Below, piece by piece: positions 1 to 7,295 of a DNA stretch of 14,044 nucleotides. Within the stretch, counting starts at the first letter, position 1, and the number at the start of each line of letters is the position of its first letter. A model generated the notes under the pieces. That model did no database searches and was not told where the DNA came from. It worked only from the letters and a program-made list of their open reading frames with translations. Source of the stretch: Klenkia sp. (GTDB lineage: Bacteria; Actinomycetota; Actinomycetes; Mycobacteriales; Geodermatophilaceae); the NCBI GenBank assembly GCA_025966215.1, contig JAOPVM010000331.1:1-14044 (forward strand). Direction: 5' to 3'. Position numbers and translations under genes: made by a program.

Positions 1-613
1 TGCGCGCCCCGGCGTCCCGGGCGGCAGCGGCCGCGGCCAGCACGGTGCCGTGCCGGGGCAGCTGGGCGGCCAGGGCCGGCATGGTGGCGGCCAGCGACAA
101 CCGGTCGGCCTGCCCGGCGTAGACCCCGCCCAGCAGCGGCTCGACCAGTCGGTCGACCACCTCGTCGCCCATCCGCTGGCGCAGCAGGGCCCCCACCGGG
201 GCGTCGCCGGCAACGTGCAGTGGCTGTAACGATGCCTCGGCGCGCACCCGGGCGACGCCCTCGGGTGACAGCACCGTCTCCAGGCCCTCGGCCGAGGTGG
301 GCACGCCCAGCAGGGTGCCGGCGGGCAGCGGGTGCCGGCCGTCGGGCAGCACGACGGCGGCCTGGGTGGTGGTCGGGGCGATGGCGGTGAGCCCCAGCTC
401 GGCGATCAGCTCCAGCGCCTCGGGCACCCGGGCCAGCACCGCCTCGGGGCCGGTGTCGTACCAGGCGCCGGCCAGCCGGACCCGGCCCAGCTTGCCGCCG
501 ACCCGGTCGCCGGCCTCCAGCACGACCACCTCGTCGTCCGGGCGGGTGCGGGACCAGGCGAACGCTGCGGTGAGCCCGGTGATCCCGGCACCGACGACGA
601 CGACCCGGCCCAT
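1..613 (-). CDS. hemG: Protoporphyrinogen/coproporphyrinogen III oxidase (HemG/HemY/CgoX type), N-terminal part only
   Basis: FAD-dependent oxidase of late haem synthesis. The start and about 204 residues lie in the window; the C-terminal half runs off the left edge. The N-terminus reads [18 protein letters not shown], a Rossmann dinucleotide-binding motif with glycines at about 8, 10 and 13. E33 in VVLEAGDRVGGK binds the FAD ribose in this family. A YDTGPEAVLAR stretch follows near residue 60. In Actinobacteria, enzymes of this type normally oxidise coproporphyrinogen III to coproporphyrin III in the coproporphyrin-dependent route; that is family knowledge, not visible here. The ATG at 613-611 shares one base with the hemE stop (TGATG), so it is downstream of and translationally coupled to hemE. 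HemG and HemY naming varies between databases. The family is certain; substrate preference is inferred. Confidence 0.93.
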   Translation of the reverse strand, partial: MGRVVVVGAGITGLTAAFAWSRTRPDDEVVVLEAGDRVGGKLGRVRLAGAWYDTGPEAVLARVPEALELIAELGLTAIAPTTTQAAVVLPDGRHPLPAGTLLGVPTSAEGLETVLSPEGVARVRAEASLQPLHVAGDAPVGALLRQRMGDEVVDRLVEPLLGGVYAGQADRLSLAATMPALAAQLPRHGTVLAAAAAARDAGAR

Positions 614-1698
614 CAGCGGGCGGTGAGCTCGTGCACCAGCTCGACGACGTGGGTGATCGCGCCGGGGTCGGTGTCGGGCAGCACGCCGTGGCCCAGGTTG
701 ATCACGTGGCCCCGGGCCGCGCGGCCCTGCTCGACGATCCGGCGCACCTCGCGGTCCAGGGTCTCCCGGTCGGCCAGCAGCACGGCCGGGTCGAGGTTCC
801 CCTGCAAGGAGTACCCGGGGCCCACCCGGCGCGCGGCCTCGTCCAGCGGCACCCGCCAGTCGACGCCCACGACGTCGGCGCCGGCGTCCCCGATCAGCGG
901 CAGCAGCTCGCCGGTGCCCACCCCGAAGTGGACGCGGGGCACGTCGCGCACCCCGGCGGCCCGGTCGCCCAGGCCGTCGAAGACCGCCCGGGAGTGCGGC
1001 AGCACCCGGGTGGCGTAGTCGGTGGCCGAGAGCACCCCGGCCCAGGAGTCGAAGAGCTGGACCGCGGAGGCCCCGGCGTCGACCTGGGTGCGCAGGAAGA
1101 CCGCGGCCGACACCGACAGCTTGGCCAGCAGCCGCTCCCAGGCCTGCGGCTCGGCGTACATGAAGGCCTTGGTGCGGGCGTGCTCCTTGGAGGGCCCGCC
1201 CTCGATCAGGTAGGTGGCCAGGGTGAACGGGGCGCCGGCGAACCCGATCAGCGGGGTGTCGCCCAGCTCGGCGGTCAGCCGGGACACCGCGGTGGCCAGG
1301 AAGCCCAGCGCTTCGGGCTCCAGGTCGGGCAGCGCGTCGACGTCGGCCACGCTGCGCACCGGGTGGGCGATGACCGGGCCGACACCGGGCTTGATGTCGA
1401 TGTCGATCCCGGCGACCACCAGCGGCAGCACGATGTCGGAGAACAGGATCGCGGCGTCCACCCCGTGCCGGCGGACCGGCTGCAGGGTGATCTCGGTGAC
1501 CAGGTCGGGGTCCTGGCAGGCCGCGAGCATCGCGGTGCCGGCCCGCAGCGCGCGGTACTCCGGCAGCGAGCGGCCGGCCTGGCGCATGAACCACACCGGG
1601 GTGCGGCGGACCTCGCGACCGAGCGCGGCGCGCACCAGGTCCGAGTCGGCCGGTCCGGTCGTCGCGTTCGGGGTTCCGGGTGTCGCAGCTGTGCCCAC
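613..1698 (-). CDS. hemE: Uroporphyrinogen decarboxylase
   Basis: Cytosolic enzyme that decarboxylates the four acetate side chains of uroporphyrinogen III to give coproporphyrinogen III. It has 361 residues, normal for the family. Signature 1 is [16 protein letters not shown] at about residues 34-49, with the substrate-binding arginines. The catalytic aspartate is D88 in [10 protein letters not shown]. Signature 2 is [17 protein letters not shown] at 152-168. FDSWAG (216-221) and LGHGV with H337 are also present. The frame stays open far upstream, but I chose the GTG at 1698: a good Shine-Dalgarno (GGGAGGA) lies about 8 bases before it and conserved sequence begins soon after. An ATG at 1743 is possible but would add an unconserved 15-residue extension. 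It is divergent from the DUF3000 gene across a 105-base gap and is followed by hemG with a one-base overlap, a two-gene haem operon as far as the window shows. Confidence 0.96.
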   Translation of the reverse strand: MGTAATPGTPNATTGPADSDLVRAALGREVRRTPVWFMRQAGRSLPEYRALRAGTAMLAACQDPDLVTEITLQPVRRHGVDAAILFSDIVLPLVVAGIDIDIKPGVGPVIAHPVRSVADVDALPDLEPEALGFLATAVSRLTAELGDTPLIGFAGAPFTLATYLIEGGPSKEHARTKAFMYAEPQAWERLLAKLSVSAAVFLRTQVDAGASAVQLFDSWAGVLSATDYATRVLPHSRAVFDGLGDRAAGVRDVPRVHFGVGTGELLPLIGDAGADVVGVDWRVPLDEAARRVGPGYSLQGNLDPAVLLADRETLDREVRRIVEQGRAARGHVINLGHGVLPDTDPGAITHVVELVHELTAR

Positions 1699-1726
1699 GA
1701 CCGGCCATCCTCCCAGACCTCGGGGC

Positions 1727-1756
1727 CACCCGGGTGCGGGCATGATCACCCGGGCG
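1727..1756. promoter_or_regulatory. Two CACCCGGG palindromic half-turn sites between hemE and DUF3000 (possible operator)
   Basis: CACCCGGGTG, a perfect 10-base palindrome, lies at 1727-1736. A near copy, CACCCGGGCG, lies at 1747-1756. Start-to-start spacing is exactly 20 bases, close to two helical turns, so a dimeric or cooperative regulator could bind both on one DNA face. They sit in the divergent gap, upstream of hemE and just upstream of the DUF3000 -10. Short GC palindromes are common in such DNA, so this is only suggestive. Confidence 0.25.
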
Positions 1757-1791
1757 GCGCGTCGGGAGGGGTGGCCCCACGTGCACCCGCC

Positions 1792-1804
1792 TACATTGCG
1801 GACG
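1792..1804 (+). promoter_or_regulatory. -10 hexamer TACATT placed for a leaderless DUF3000 transcript
   Basis: TACATT (1792-1797) fits the actinobacterial TANNNT -10 consensus. Exactly six bases separate it from the GTG at 1804, so the predicted +1 is the first base of the start codon. No Shine-Dalgarno precedes that GTG at a workable distance. No clear -35 was found. Confidence 0.55.
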
Positions 1805-2424
1805 TGGAGCAGCAGCGCAGGCCGGACGACGCGGCCGGGACCCCCGCTCCCCCCGCCGACTTCCAGGCGGCCCTGGACTCGCTGGCCACCGTGCGGTCCC
1901 GGCCGGAGATCGTGCTCGAGCACATCCCGGCCCCGCAGCGGCTGGCCCCCTGGTCGCACGCGGTCGGCGCCCGGGTCGCCGAGCCCGGCGAGATCGCCGG
2001 CGAGGACGAGGTCGAGATCGCCAGCGGCCGCTTCATCGTGCTCTTCGACCCGGCCGGCCACGAGGCCTGGGACGGCACCACCCGCTGCGTCGGCTACGTC
2101 TCGGCGGTCACCGACGAGACGATGGTCGACGACCAGATGTTCTCCGAGGTCGCCTGGAGCTGGCTGACCGAGGCCCTGGTCGACCACGACGCCGGCCACC
2201 ACTCCGTGGGCGGCACCGTGACCCGCACCGCCTCGACCCGCTTCGGCGACATCGCCGGCCCCGAGCACTCCGTCGACGTGGAGATCCGGGCGTCCTGGAC
2301 CGCCAGCGACACCGACCTCGACCGACACCTCACCGCCTGGCTCGAGGTGCTGGGCAACGCCGCCGGGCTGCCCCCGCCCGGGGTGCACCTGATCAGCCGG
2401 GCGTCCGGCGGCAGCGGCTCGTAG
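1804..2424 (+). CDS. DUF3000 family protein (function unknown)
   Basis: A 206-residue conserved actinobacterial protein. From memory its M. tuberculosis counterpart is Rv2680, in the same hemE/rnd/dxs neighbourhood. No catalytic motif is recognised. It has a polar N-terminus (1-18), then a mixed alpha/beta body with a conserved-looking core: [11 protein letters not shown] (48-58), [17 protein letters not shown] (75-91), then a WSWLTEAL helix (118-125). It is rich in Asp and Glu and has no signal peptide or membrane segment, so it is probably cytosolic. I chose the GTG at 1804 because a TACATT -10 sits six bases upstream. An in-frame GTG at 1771 would add 11 residues but has its purine run only one base away. 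It is divergent from hemE and 70 bases upstream of the response regulator, with a hairpin between. Family assignment is confident; function is not known. Confidence 0.85.
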   Translation: MEQQRRPDDAAGTPAPPADFQAALDSLATVRSRPEIVLEHIPAPQRLAPWSHAVGARVAEPGEIAGEDEVEIASGRFIVLFDPAGHEAWDGTTRCVGYVSAVTDETMVDDQMFSEVAWSWLTEALVDHDAGHHSVGGTVTRTASTRFGDIAGPEHSVDVEIRASWTASDTDLDRHLTAWLEVLGNAAGLPPPGVHLISRASGGSGS

Positions 2425-2457
2425 ACTCGCCGCCGCTGCTCCATCCGGAGCAGCGGC
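2422..2457 (+). terminator. 11-bp perfect hairpin after DUF3000 (terminator or leader structure)
   Basis: GCCGCTGCTCC (2432-2442) and GGAGCAGCGGC (2447-2457) are perfect inverted repeats around a four-base ATCC loop, beginning seven bases after the DUF3000 stop. There is no T-run, as is usual for actinobacterial hairpin terminators. A TAGACT hexamer (2422-2427), overlapping the stop codon, fits TANNNT. If it is the promoter for the next gene, the hairpin would lie at the very 5' end of that mRNA instead. The strand and role are therefore open. Confidence 0.6.
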
Positions 2458-2494
2458 CGCTGGGCCGAACGACCGCCGCACCGCACGTGGAGAC

Positions 2495-3244
2495 ATGCCC
2501 GATCACCTGAGGACCCCCCGGGGGCCTGGCCGCCCGGACGGGACGGCGCTGCCCCCGGACGCCACCGCGCTCGTCGTGGACCCCGCACCGCTGGTGCGCG
2601 AGGCCCTCGCCGCGCGGTTGCGCGACCTGGGTGCCCGCGAGGTCGAGGAGTCCGCCTCCCTGGAGGAGGCCCGGATGCGGGCGCACGTCTCGGGACCGCG
2701 GGCACTCTGCGTGCTCGACGTCGACCTGCCCGAGGTGGGCCGGGACGCCGGCCCGGACGGCGTCCGCGGTGCCGAGGGCCCACGGGACCCCGGCCGCGGG
2801 CTCGAGCTGCTGCCCACGCTGCGCACTGACGGGTGGCCGGTGACCGTCGTGCTCACCGCGGTCACCGACCCGGCCGTCGTCCGGGCGGCGGTCCTGACCG
2901 GTGTGGCCGGCTACCTGCTCAAGTCCTCGCCCCTGACCACCCTCACCGAGGGGCTGCGCTGCGCGCTGTCCGGTGAGGTCTACGCCGACCCCGGGATCGC
3001 CAGCAGCCTCGCGCTGGGGCTCACCCGGTCCGGCCCGGACGACGGGACCGGCGAGCTGTCGGTCCGCGAACGCGACATCCTCCGGCTCGTCGCCGAAGGA
3101 CACACGAACAAGGAGATCGGTGCCCTGGTGGACCTGTCCGCACTCACCGTGAAGAGCCACCTGTCCCGGATCGCGCGCAAGCTCGGCACCGGCGACCGTG
3201 CGCACATGGTCGCCCTCGGCATCCGCAGCGGGGTGATCGCGTGA
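2495..3244 (+). CDS. Atypical LuxR/NarL-family response regulator, WhiI-like by position
   Basis: A 249-residue DNA-binding response regulator with an N-terminal receiver (about 24-165) and a C-terminal LuxR-type helix-turn-helix (about 188-248: [22 protein letters not shown], then [15 protein letters not shown]). The likely phosphoacceptor is D75 in LDVDLPE; T121 and K143 are present. The acidic pair is incomplete: [12 protein letters not shown] has D29 followed by proline where most receivers have a second acid. About 20 extra residues rich in Gly, Asp and Arg (81-101) are inserted between the phosphoacceptor loop and GLELL. No histidine kinase is encoded nearby. The hemE-DUF3000-regulator-RNase D order recalls Streptomyces whiI, a sporulation regulator, from memory. 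The stop overlaps the rnd start (GTGA). The ATG at 2495 has GGAG only two bases upstream, so the start is moderately sure. Confidence 0.85.
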   Translation: MPDHLRTPRGPGRPDGTALPPDATALVVDPAPLVREALAARLRDLGAREVEESASLEEARMRAHVSGPRALCVLDVDLPEVGRDAGPDGVRGAEGPRDPGRGLELLPTLRTDGWPVTVVLTAVTDPAVVRAAVLTGVAGYLLKSSPLTTLTEGLRCALSGEVYADPGIASSLALGLTRSGPDDGTGELSVRERDILRLVAEGHTNKEIGALVDLSALTVKSHLSRIARKLGTGDRAHMVALGIRSGVIA

Positions 3245-4476
3245 GCGAGGAGACGGCGCCCCCCGTCGAGGAGCCCGTGTCGACCGCCGTCCCGCTGCTC
3301 GCCCCCCGGGACGGGCTGCCGCCGGTCATCGAGACCTCCACCGCGCTGGTCGGCTACGCCGGGGCGCTGGCGGCCGGCAGCGGACCCGTGGCGGTGGACG
3401 CCGAGCGCGCCTCGGGCTACCGGTACGGCCAGAAGGCCTACCTGGTGCAGCTGCGCCGCGCCGGGGCCGGCACGGGGCTGGTCGACCCGGTGCCCCTGCC
3501 CGACCTGAGTCCGGTCCAGCAGGCCATCGCCGACGCCGAGTGGGTGCTGCACGCCGCCAACCAGGACCTGCCCTGCCTGGCCGAGATCGGCCTGGTGCCC
3601 ACCCGGCTGTTCGACACCGAGCTCGCCGCCCGGCTCACCGGTCAGCCCCGGGTGGGCCTGGGCGCGGTCGTGGAGTCGCTGCTGGGGTTCAGCCTGCAGA
3701 AGGGCCACTCGGCCGCGGACTGGTCGACCCGACCGCTGCCGGCCGACTGGCTGGTCTACGCCGCGCTGGACGTCGAGGTGCTGGTCGACCTGCGGGACGC
3801 CCTGGCCGCCATCCTCGACGAGCAGGGCAAGACCGAGTGGGCCCGGCAGGAGTTCGCGGCCATCCTCGCGGCCGGACCCGCCGCGCCCCGGGTCGACCCG
3901 TGGCGCCGCACCTCGGGCATGCACGGCCTGCGCAGCCGGCGCCAGCTCGCCGTCCTCAGGGCCCTGTGGGAGGCCCGCGACCTGCTGGCCCGCCGTCGCG
4001 ACGTCGCGCCGGGCCGGGTGCTGCCCGACTCGGCGATCGTGGCCGCGGTCGCCGCGGACCCGAAGAGCGACGCGGAGCTGTCCGACCTGCCGGTCTTCCG
4101 CGGCCGGGCCAACCGGAAGCTGGCCTCGACCTGGTACGCCGCGCTGCAGAAGGGCCGAGCAGTCGCCGACGGGGACCTGCCGCCGCACAGCCTGCCCGGT
4201 GACGGCCCGCCGCCGGTGAACCGCTGGGCCGACCGCGACCCCGCCGCGCACAAGCGGTTGCAGGCCGCCCGCGCCGGGCTGGCCGCGCTGGCCGAGCAGT
4301 GGACGGTGCCGGTGGAGAACCTGCTCACGCCGGACCTCGTGCGCCGGCTCATGTGGAGCCCGCCCACCGACGTCACCCCGGAGACCGTGGCGGCGTTCCT
4401 GCGCGACGGCGGGGCCCGCCCCTGGCAGGTCGAGCTGACCGCCGACCCCCTCACCGAGGCCGCCACCACCGCCTGA
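3241..4476 (+). CDS. rnd: Ribonuclease D family 3'-5' exoribonuclease with HRDC domain
   Basis: A 411-residue cytosolic exonuclease expected to trim the 3' ends of structured RNAs such as tRNA precursors. The DEDDy catalytic set is complete: D53 and E55 in VAVDAERASGYRYG, D109 in HAANQDLPCL, and Y173 with D177 in WLVYAALDVEVLVDL. The exonuclease domain covers about 28-200. An HRDC nucleic-acid-binding domain follows (about 228-310: RSRRQLAVLRALWEARD, then FRGRANRKLASTWYAAL). The C-terminal part (about 330-411) resembles the extra helical region of actinobacterial members. From memory the M. tuberculosis counterpart is Rv2681. The GTG start at 3241 overlaps the response regulator stop by four bases, so the two are translationally coupled. 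It converges on the dxs-side gene, separated by two hairpins. Confidence 0.92.
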   Translation: MSEETAPPVEEPVSTAVPLLAPRDGLPPVIETSTALVGYAGALAAGSGPVAVDAERASGYRYGQKAYLVQLRRAGAGTGLVDPVPLPDLSPVQQAIADAEWVLHAANQDLPCLAEIGLVPTRLFDTELAARLTGQPRVGLGAVVESLLGFSLQKGHSAADWSTRPLPADWLVYAALDVEVLVDLRDALAAILDEQGKTEWARQEFAAILAAGPAAPRVDPWRRTSGMHGLRSRRQLAVLRALWEARDLLARRRDVAPGRVLPDSAIVAAVAADPKSDAELSDLPVFRGRANRKLASTWYAALQKGRAVADGDLPPHSLPGDGPPPVNRWADRDPAAHKRLQAARAGLAALAEQWTVPVENLLTPDLVRRLMWSPPTDVTPETVAAFLRDGGARPWQVELTADPLTEAATTA

Positions 4477-4534
4477 CCCCAGAACGCGCCCGCCTGGGGT
4501 CGCCGTGGCCCCCGGAGAGGGCGCTCTACGGGGG
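4476..4534. terminator. Two tandem hairpins between convergent rnd and the thiamine-binding protein gene
   Basis: Hairpin one pairs ACCCCAG (4476-4482, its first base being the last base of the rnd stop) with CTGGGGT (4494-4500) around an 11-base loop. Hairpin two pairs CCCCCG (4509-4514) with CGGGGG (4529-4534), then, after a G/A mismatch, AGAG (4516-4519) with CTCT (4524-4527), closed by a GGCG loop. Hairpin two is symmetric enough to stop transcription from both sides. There is no T-run. It ends five bases from the stop codon of the leftward gene. Confidence 0.75.
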
Positions 4535-4539
4535 TGGAG

Positions 4540-4830
4540 CTAGCGGAACTTGCGGGTGAGGGAGTCCATGGTGCGGGCGACCTGGGCGATCTTGACGTGG
4601 CTGATGCCGCCGGTGGCCCCGGCGGCCAGCATCGCCTCGTGGGCGGCGCGCAGCGTCGCCCACACGGCGTCGGCGGGGCCCTCGAGCGTGGTGCCCAGGG
4701 CGCCGACCTCGTAGCGCAGCCCGGAGCCCTGGATCACCGCGATGGCCGCCTCCACGTGGGCGTGCGGGTCCTCCGGGGTGCCCGGCGGGGACGGCGCGAC
4801 CTGGATCTCGGCGATGACCGTGTCGCTCAC
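4540..4830 (-). CDS. MTH1187/YkoF-type thiamine-binding protein
   Basis: A 96-residue protein of the MTH1187 (DUF77) thiamine-binding family, small ferredoxin-like domains that bind thiamine or related pyrimidines without catalysis. Visible family features are the opening strand [35 protein letters not shown] (25-44) with the conserved SGL-Y-EVG core, GTTLEG (46-51), and a C-terminal [10 protein letters not shown] strand (76-85). It has no signal peptide, so it is cytosolic. The GTG start at 4830 overlaps the dxs stop (GTGA) and has a GGGGGAG ribosome-binding run just upstream. It is thus the last gene of the run and is translated with dxs. Dxs needs thiamine diphosphate, so a role in holding, buffering or sensing thiamine for Dxs is a reasonable inference but not shown. 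Family call fairly sure; ligand not proven. Confidence 0.85.
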   Translation of the reverse strand: MSDTVIAEIQVAPSPPGTPEDPHAHVEAAIAVIQGSGLRYEVGALGTTLEGPADAVWATLRAAHEAMLAAGATGGISHVKIAQVARTMDSLTRKFR

Positions 4831-6734
4831 TGCTCCCCCACCCGGACGGCGACGTCGTCGCGGTCGACGATCTTGGCGGCCCACTCGACGATCCGCCGGG
4901 CCAGGTCCTGTTCGGTGAGGCCGTGCTCGGCGAGCACCTCGCCGCGGCTGCCGTGCTCGAGGAACTGCTGGGGCAGGCCCACGGTGCGCAGCGGGACGTC
5001 GCACTCGGCGTCCCGCAGCGCGGTGGCCAGGGTGTCCCCCACGCCGCCGGAGCGGCCGCCGTCCTCCACGGTGACGACCAGCCGGTGCTCGGCGGCCATC
5101 GCGACCAGCTCGGGCGAGGCCGGCAGCACCCACCGGGGGTCGACCACGGTGACGTCGATGCCCTGCCGGGCGGCCCGCTCGGCGGCGGCCAGGCCCATCG
5201 GCACCAACGACCCGCAGGCGACCAGCAGCACCTCGCGGGCCGCGGAGCGGCGCAGCACGTCGACCGGGCCGCGGCGCTCGAGCGAGGGGATGTCCGGCGG
5301 GACGGCGCCCTTGGGGAAGCGCAGCACGGTGGGCCCGTCGGCGACGGCGAGGGCCTCGCGCAATGCCTCGGTCAGGGTGGCCTCGTCGCGCGGCATGGCC
5401 ATCCGCAGCCCGGGGACGACCGCGCAGATCGAGGTGTCCCACATCCCGTTGTGCGAGGCGCCGTCGGTGCCGGTGACCCCGGCCCGGTCCAGCACCACGG
5501 TGACCGGCTGGCGGTGCAGCGCGACGTCCATCAGCAGCTGGTCGAAGGCCCGGTTGAGGACGGTCGAGTAGATCGCCACCACCGGGTGCAGTCCGGCCAT
5601 CGCCAGGCCCGCGGCCGAGGTCAGCGCGTGCTGCTCGGCGATGCCGACGTCGAAGGTCCGCTCGGGGAACCGCTCGGCGAAGGGGGCCAGCCCGGTGGGG
5701 TGCAGCATCGCCGCGGTGATGGCGACGACGTCGGAGCGCTCCCCGCCGATCTCGACCAGCTCGTCGGAGAACGCCGAGGTCCAGTCGCGGCCGGCCGCGG
5801 CGGAGGAGACCCCGCTGTCGGGGTCGAAGACGCCGGTGGCGTGCCAGGCGTCGATGAGGTCGGTCTCGGCCGGGGCGTAGCCGAAGCCCTTGGTGGTCAC
5901 CGCGTGCACGATCACCGGGCCACCGAAGGCCCGGGCCCGGCGCAGCGCGGACTCCATGCCGGCGACGTCGTGGCCGTCGACCGGGCCGACGTACTTCATC
6001 CCGAGGTCCTCGAACATGCCCTGCGGGCTCAGGAAGTCCTTGAGTCCCTTCTTGACCGCGTGCAGGGCGTCGTAGAGCGTGCTGCCGACGACCGGGGCCT
6101 TCGTGAGGGTCTGCCGCACGGCGTCGAGCACCTGCTCGTAGCCCGGCCGCAACCGCAGGGTGGCCAGCGCGTCGGCGACCCCGCCGATGGTCGGGGAGTA
6201 GGAGCGGCCGTTGTCGTTGACCACGATGACCACCGGCCGGTCCTTCACGGCGGCGATGTTGTTCAGCGCCTCCCAGGCCATGCCGCCGGTGAGCGCGCCG
6301 TCGCCGATGACCGCCACCACCGGCCGGACGTCGCCGCGGACGGCGAAGGCCTTGGCCAGCCCGTCGGCGTAGGACAGCGAGGTCGAGGCGTGGCTGTTCT
6401 CCACCCAGTCGTGCTCGCTCTCCGCCCGCGACGGGTACCCGGACATCCCGCCGCGCTGGCGGAGCCCGGTGAAGCCCTCGAGCCGGCCGGTGAGCAGCTT
6501 GTGCACGTAGGCCTGGTGGCCGGTGTCGAAGACCACCGGCTCGCGCGGGGAGTCGAAGACCCGGTGGATGGCGATGGTCAGCTCGACGGTGCCCAGGTTG
6601 GGGCCCAGGTGTCCGCCGGTCTTGGCCACGCTGGTCACCAGGGCGTCACGGATCTCGGCGGCGAGCACCGGGAGCTGGTCGGGCGCCAGTGCCCGCACGT
6701 CGGCGGGCCCGGTCACGGAGCGGAGCAACGACAC
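4827..6734 (-). CDS. dxs: 1-deoxy-D-xylulose-5-phosphate synthase
   Basis: A thiamine-diphosphate enzyme that condenses pyruvate with glyceraldehyde 3-phosphate, the first and rate-setting step of the MEP isoprenoid pathway. With 635 residues it is normal for the family. Seen: GGHLGPNLG with H42, TGHQAYVHK with H73, the ThDP/Mg motif GDG (144-146) through N173-D174-N175, the catalytic glutamate E367 in GIAEQHA, and the C-terminal transketolase domain (VEDGG at 556-560). I chose the GTG at 6734: the N-terminus [13 protein letters not shown] then matches Streptomyces and mycobacterial Dxs, and GGAAGGA lies 12 bases upstream, a slightly long spacing. A GTG at 6770 would add 12 residues and sits five bases after a TACAGT hexamer. 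The stop overlaps the next gene's start. It is probably co-transcribed with the genes above, with its own promoter as well. Confidence 0.96.
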   Translation of the reverse strand: MSLLRSVTGPADVRALAPDQLPVLAAEIRDALVTSVAKTGGHLGPNLGTVELTIAIHRVFDSPREPVVFDTGHQAYVHKLLTGRLEGFTGLRQRGGMSGYPSRAESEHDWVENSHASTSLSYADGLAKAFAVRGDVRPVVAVIGDGALTGGMAWEALNNIAAVKDRPVVIVVNDNGRSYSPTIGGVADALATLRLRPGYEQVLDAVRQTLTKAPVVGSTLYDALHAVKKGLKDFLSPQGMFEDLGMKYVGPVDGHDVAGMESALRRARAFGGPVIVHAVTTKGFGYAPAETDLIDAWHATGVFDPDSGVSSAAAGRDWTSAFSDELVEIGGERSDVVAITAAMLHPTGLAPFAERFPERTFDVGIAEQHALTSAAGLAMAGLHPVVAIYSTVLNRAFDQLLMDVALHRQPVTVVLDRAGVTGTDGASHNGMWDTSICAVVPGLRMAMPRDEATLTEALREALAVADGPTVLRFPKGAVPPDIPSLERRGPVDVLRRSAAREVLLVACGSLVPMGLAAAERAARQGIDVTVVDPRWVLPASPELVAMAAEHRLVVTVEDGGRSGGVGDTLATALRDAECDVPLRTVGLPQQFLEHGSRGEVLAEHGLTEQDLARRIVEWAAKIVDRDDVAVRVGEQ

Positions 6735-6775
6735 GGCGGGGACGGGTCCTTCCAGAGGAGGGCGGATCACGATCG

Positions 6776-6781
6776 ACTGTA
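6776..6781 (-). promoter_or_regulatory. Possible -10 hexamer TACAGT upstream of dxs
   Basis: On the minus strand TACAGT (6781 to 6776) fits TANNNT. It would start transcription near 6770, either exactly at an upstream in-frame GTG (leaderless, longer Dxs) or giving a leader of about 36 bases to the GTG at 6734, with GGAAGGA inside it. No convincing -35 is visible. Confidence 0.45.
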
Positions 6782-6796
6782 GCCGCGGGGACCGGA

Positions 6797-6843
6797 CCGA
6801 GCCGGGTGGTCGGAGCCGGGTCGGAGCCGGGTCGGAGCTGGGT
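6797..6843. repeat. 11-bp tandem repeat, three copies plus one displaced copy
   Basis: CGGAGCCGGGT occurs at 6811-6821 and 6822-6832. CGGAGCTGGGT, one change, occurs at 6833-6843. A further variant, CCGAGCCGGGT, lies at 6797-6807, offset by three bases. The array fills the gap between the 142-residue gene and the dxs promoter, and its last base is part of that gene's stop codon. The unit is not a multiple of three and is not coding. It may be slippage-prone filler or spacer DNA. Confidence 0.7.
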
Positions 6844-7271
6844 CACAGCCGCGGCACCCACCGCTCGCCCCGCAGCGCGCCGCCCACCATCTCCACCGCG
6901 CGGGCCGCCGCGGCCAGCCGGGCACCCTCCCGCTCGTAGGCCGAGACCGCGGCCTCCATGGCCTCCGGGGGCAGCTCGTCGGCCAGCTCGACCCGGACCG
7001 TGCGCCAGCCGGCGCGCGCAGCCTCGAGCCCGGCGGTCACGTGGTCGCCGGCGAAGCGGGCCAGCAGCACCGGGTAGCGGCGCAGCACCTCGTGGGCGCG
7101 GTACTCCGGGGGCACCAGGTCGTAGAGCCAGGTGATGGCGGTGCGCTCCCAGTCCGGCGCCCCGGGCGGGCGGACCTCCTCGGGCCAGCCGGGCGGGGCG
7201 GTGCCGTCCCGGCCCAGCCCCTGCCGGGAGGGCTCGGTGCGGCCGGTCGACGTCACCACCCGAGTGTGCAC
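6843..7271 (-). CDS. Conserved hypothetical protein, 142 residues
   Basis: I do not recognise a named family. It is supported by the tight setting (24 bases after the methyltransferase stop, same strand) and protein-like composition. The first 40 residues are Pro, Gly and Arg rich and probably disordered. Then comes a helical body: WERTAITWLYDLVPPEYR (41-58), VLRRYPVLLARFAGDHV (62-78), then GLEAARAGWRTVRVEL (81-96). A last long helix (102-134) leads to GERWVPRL at the end. There is no signal peptide or membrane helix. The GTG at 7271 has no clear ribosome-binding site; GTGs at 7259 and 7256 are alternatives and the true start is uncertain. It lies between the RNA methyltransferase and dxs. 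I recall similar small proteins next to dxs in other actinobacteria, but I cannot assign a function. Confidence 0.7.
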   Translation of the reverse strand: MHTRVVTSTGRTEPSRQGLGRDGTAPPGWPEEVRPPGAPDWERTAITWLYDLVPPEYRAHEVLRRYPVLLARFAGDHVTAGLEAARAGWRTVRVELADELPPEAMEAAVSAYEREGARLAAAARAVEMVGGALRGERWVPRL

Positions 7272-7295
7272 CGGGGGTCCGACACCGCACCGGAC

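Noticed and set aside
631..1803. Long plus-strand open frame upstream of and in frame with DUF3000
   Set aside because: It is antisense to hemE and has shadow composition (Gly, Gln, Val and His rich); only the part from 1804 has protein-like sequence.
1699..2496. Long minus-strand extension of the hemE frame, adding over 260 residues
   Set aside because: The added sequence is low-complexity Gly/Val/Arg and antisense to the well-supported DUF3000 gene; a Shine-Dalgarno and homology fix the start at 1698.
4923..6782. A 619-residue plus-strand open frame across dxs
   Set aside because: It is the mirror frame of dxs, rich in Gly, Val, His and Gln with no family resemblance; long antisense frames are expected at this GC content.
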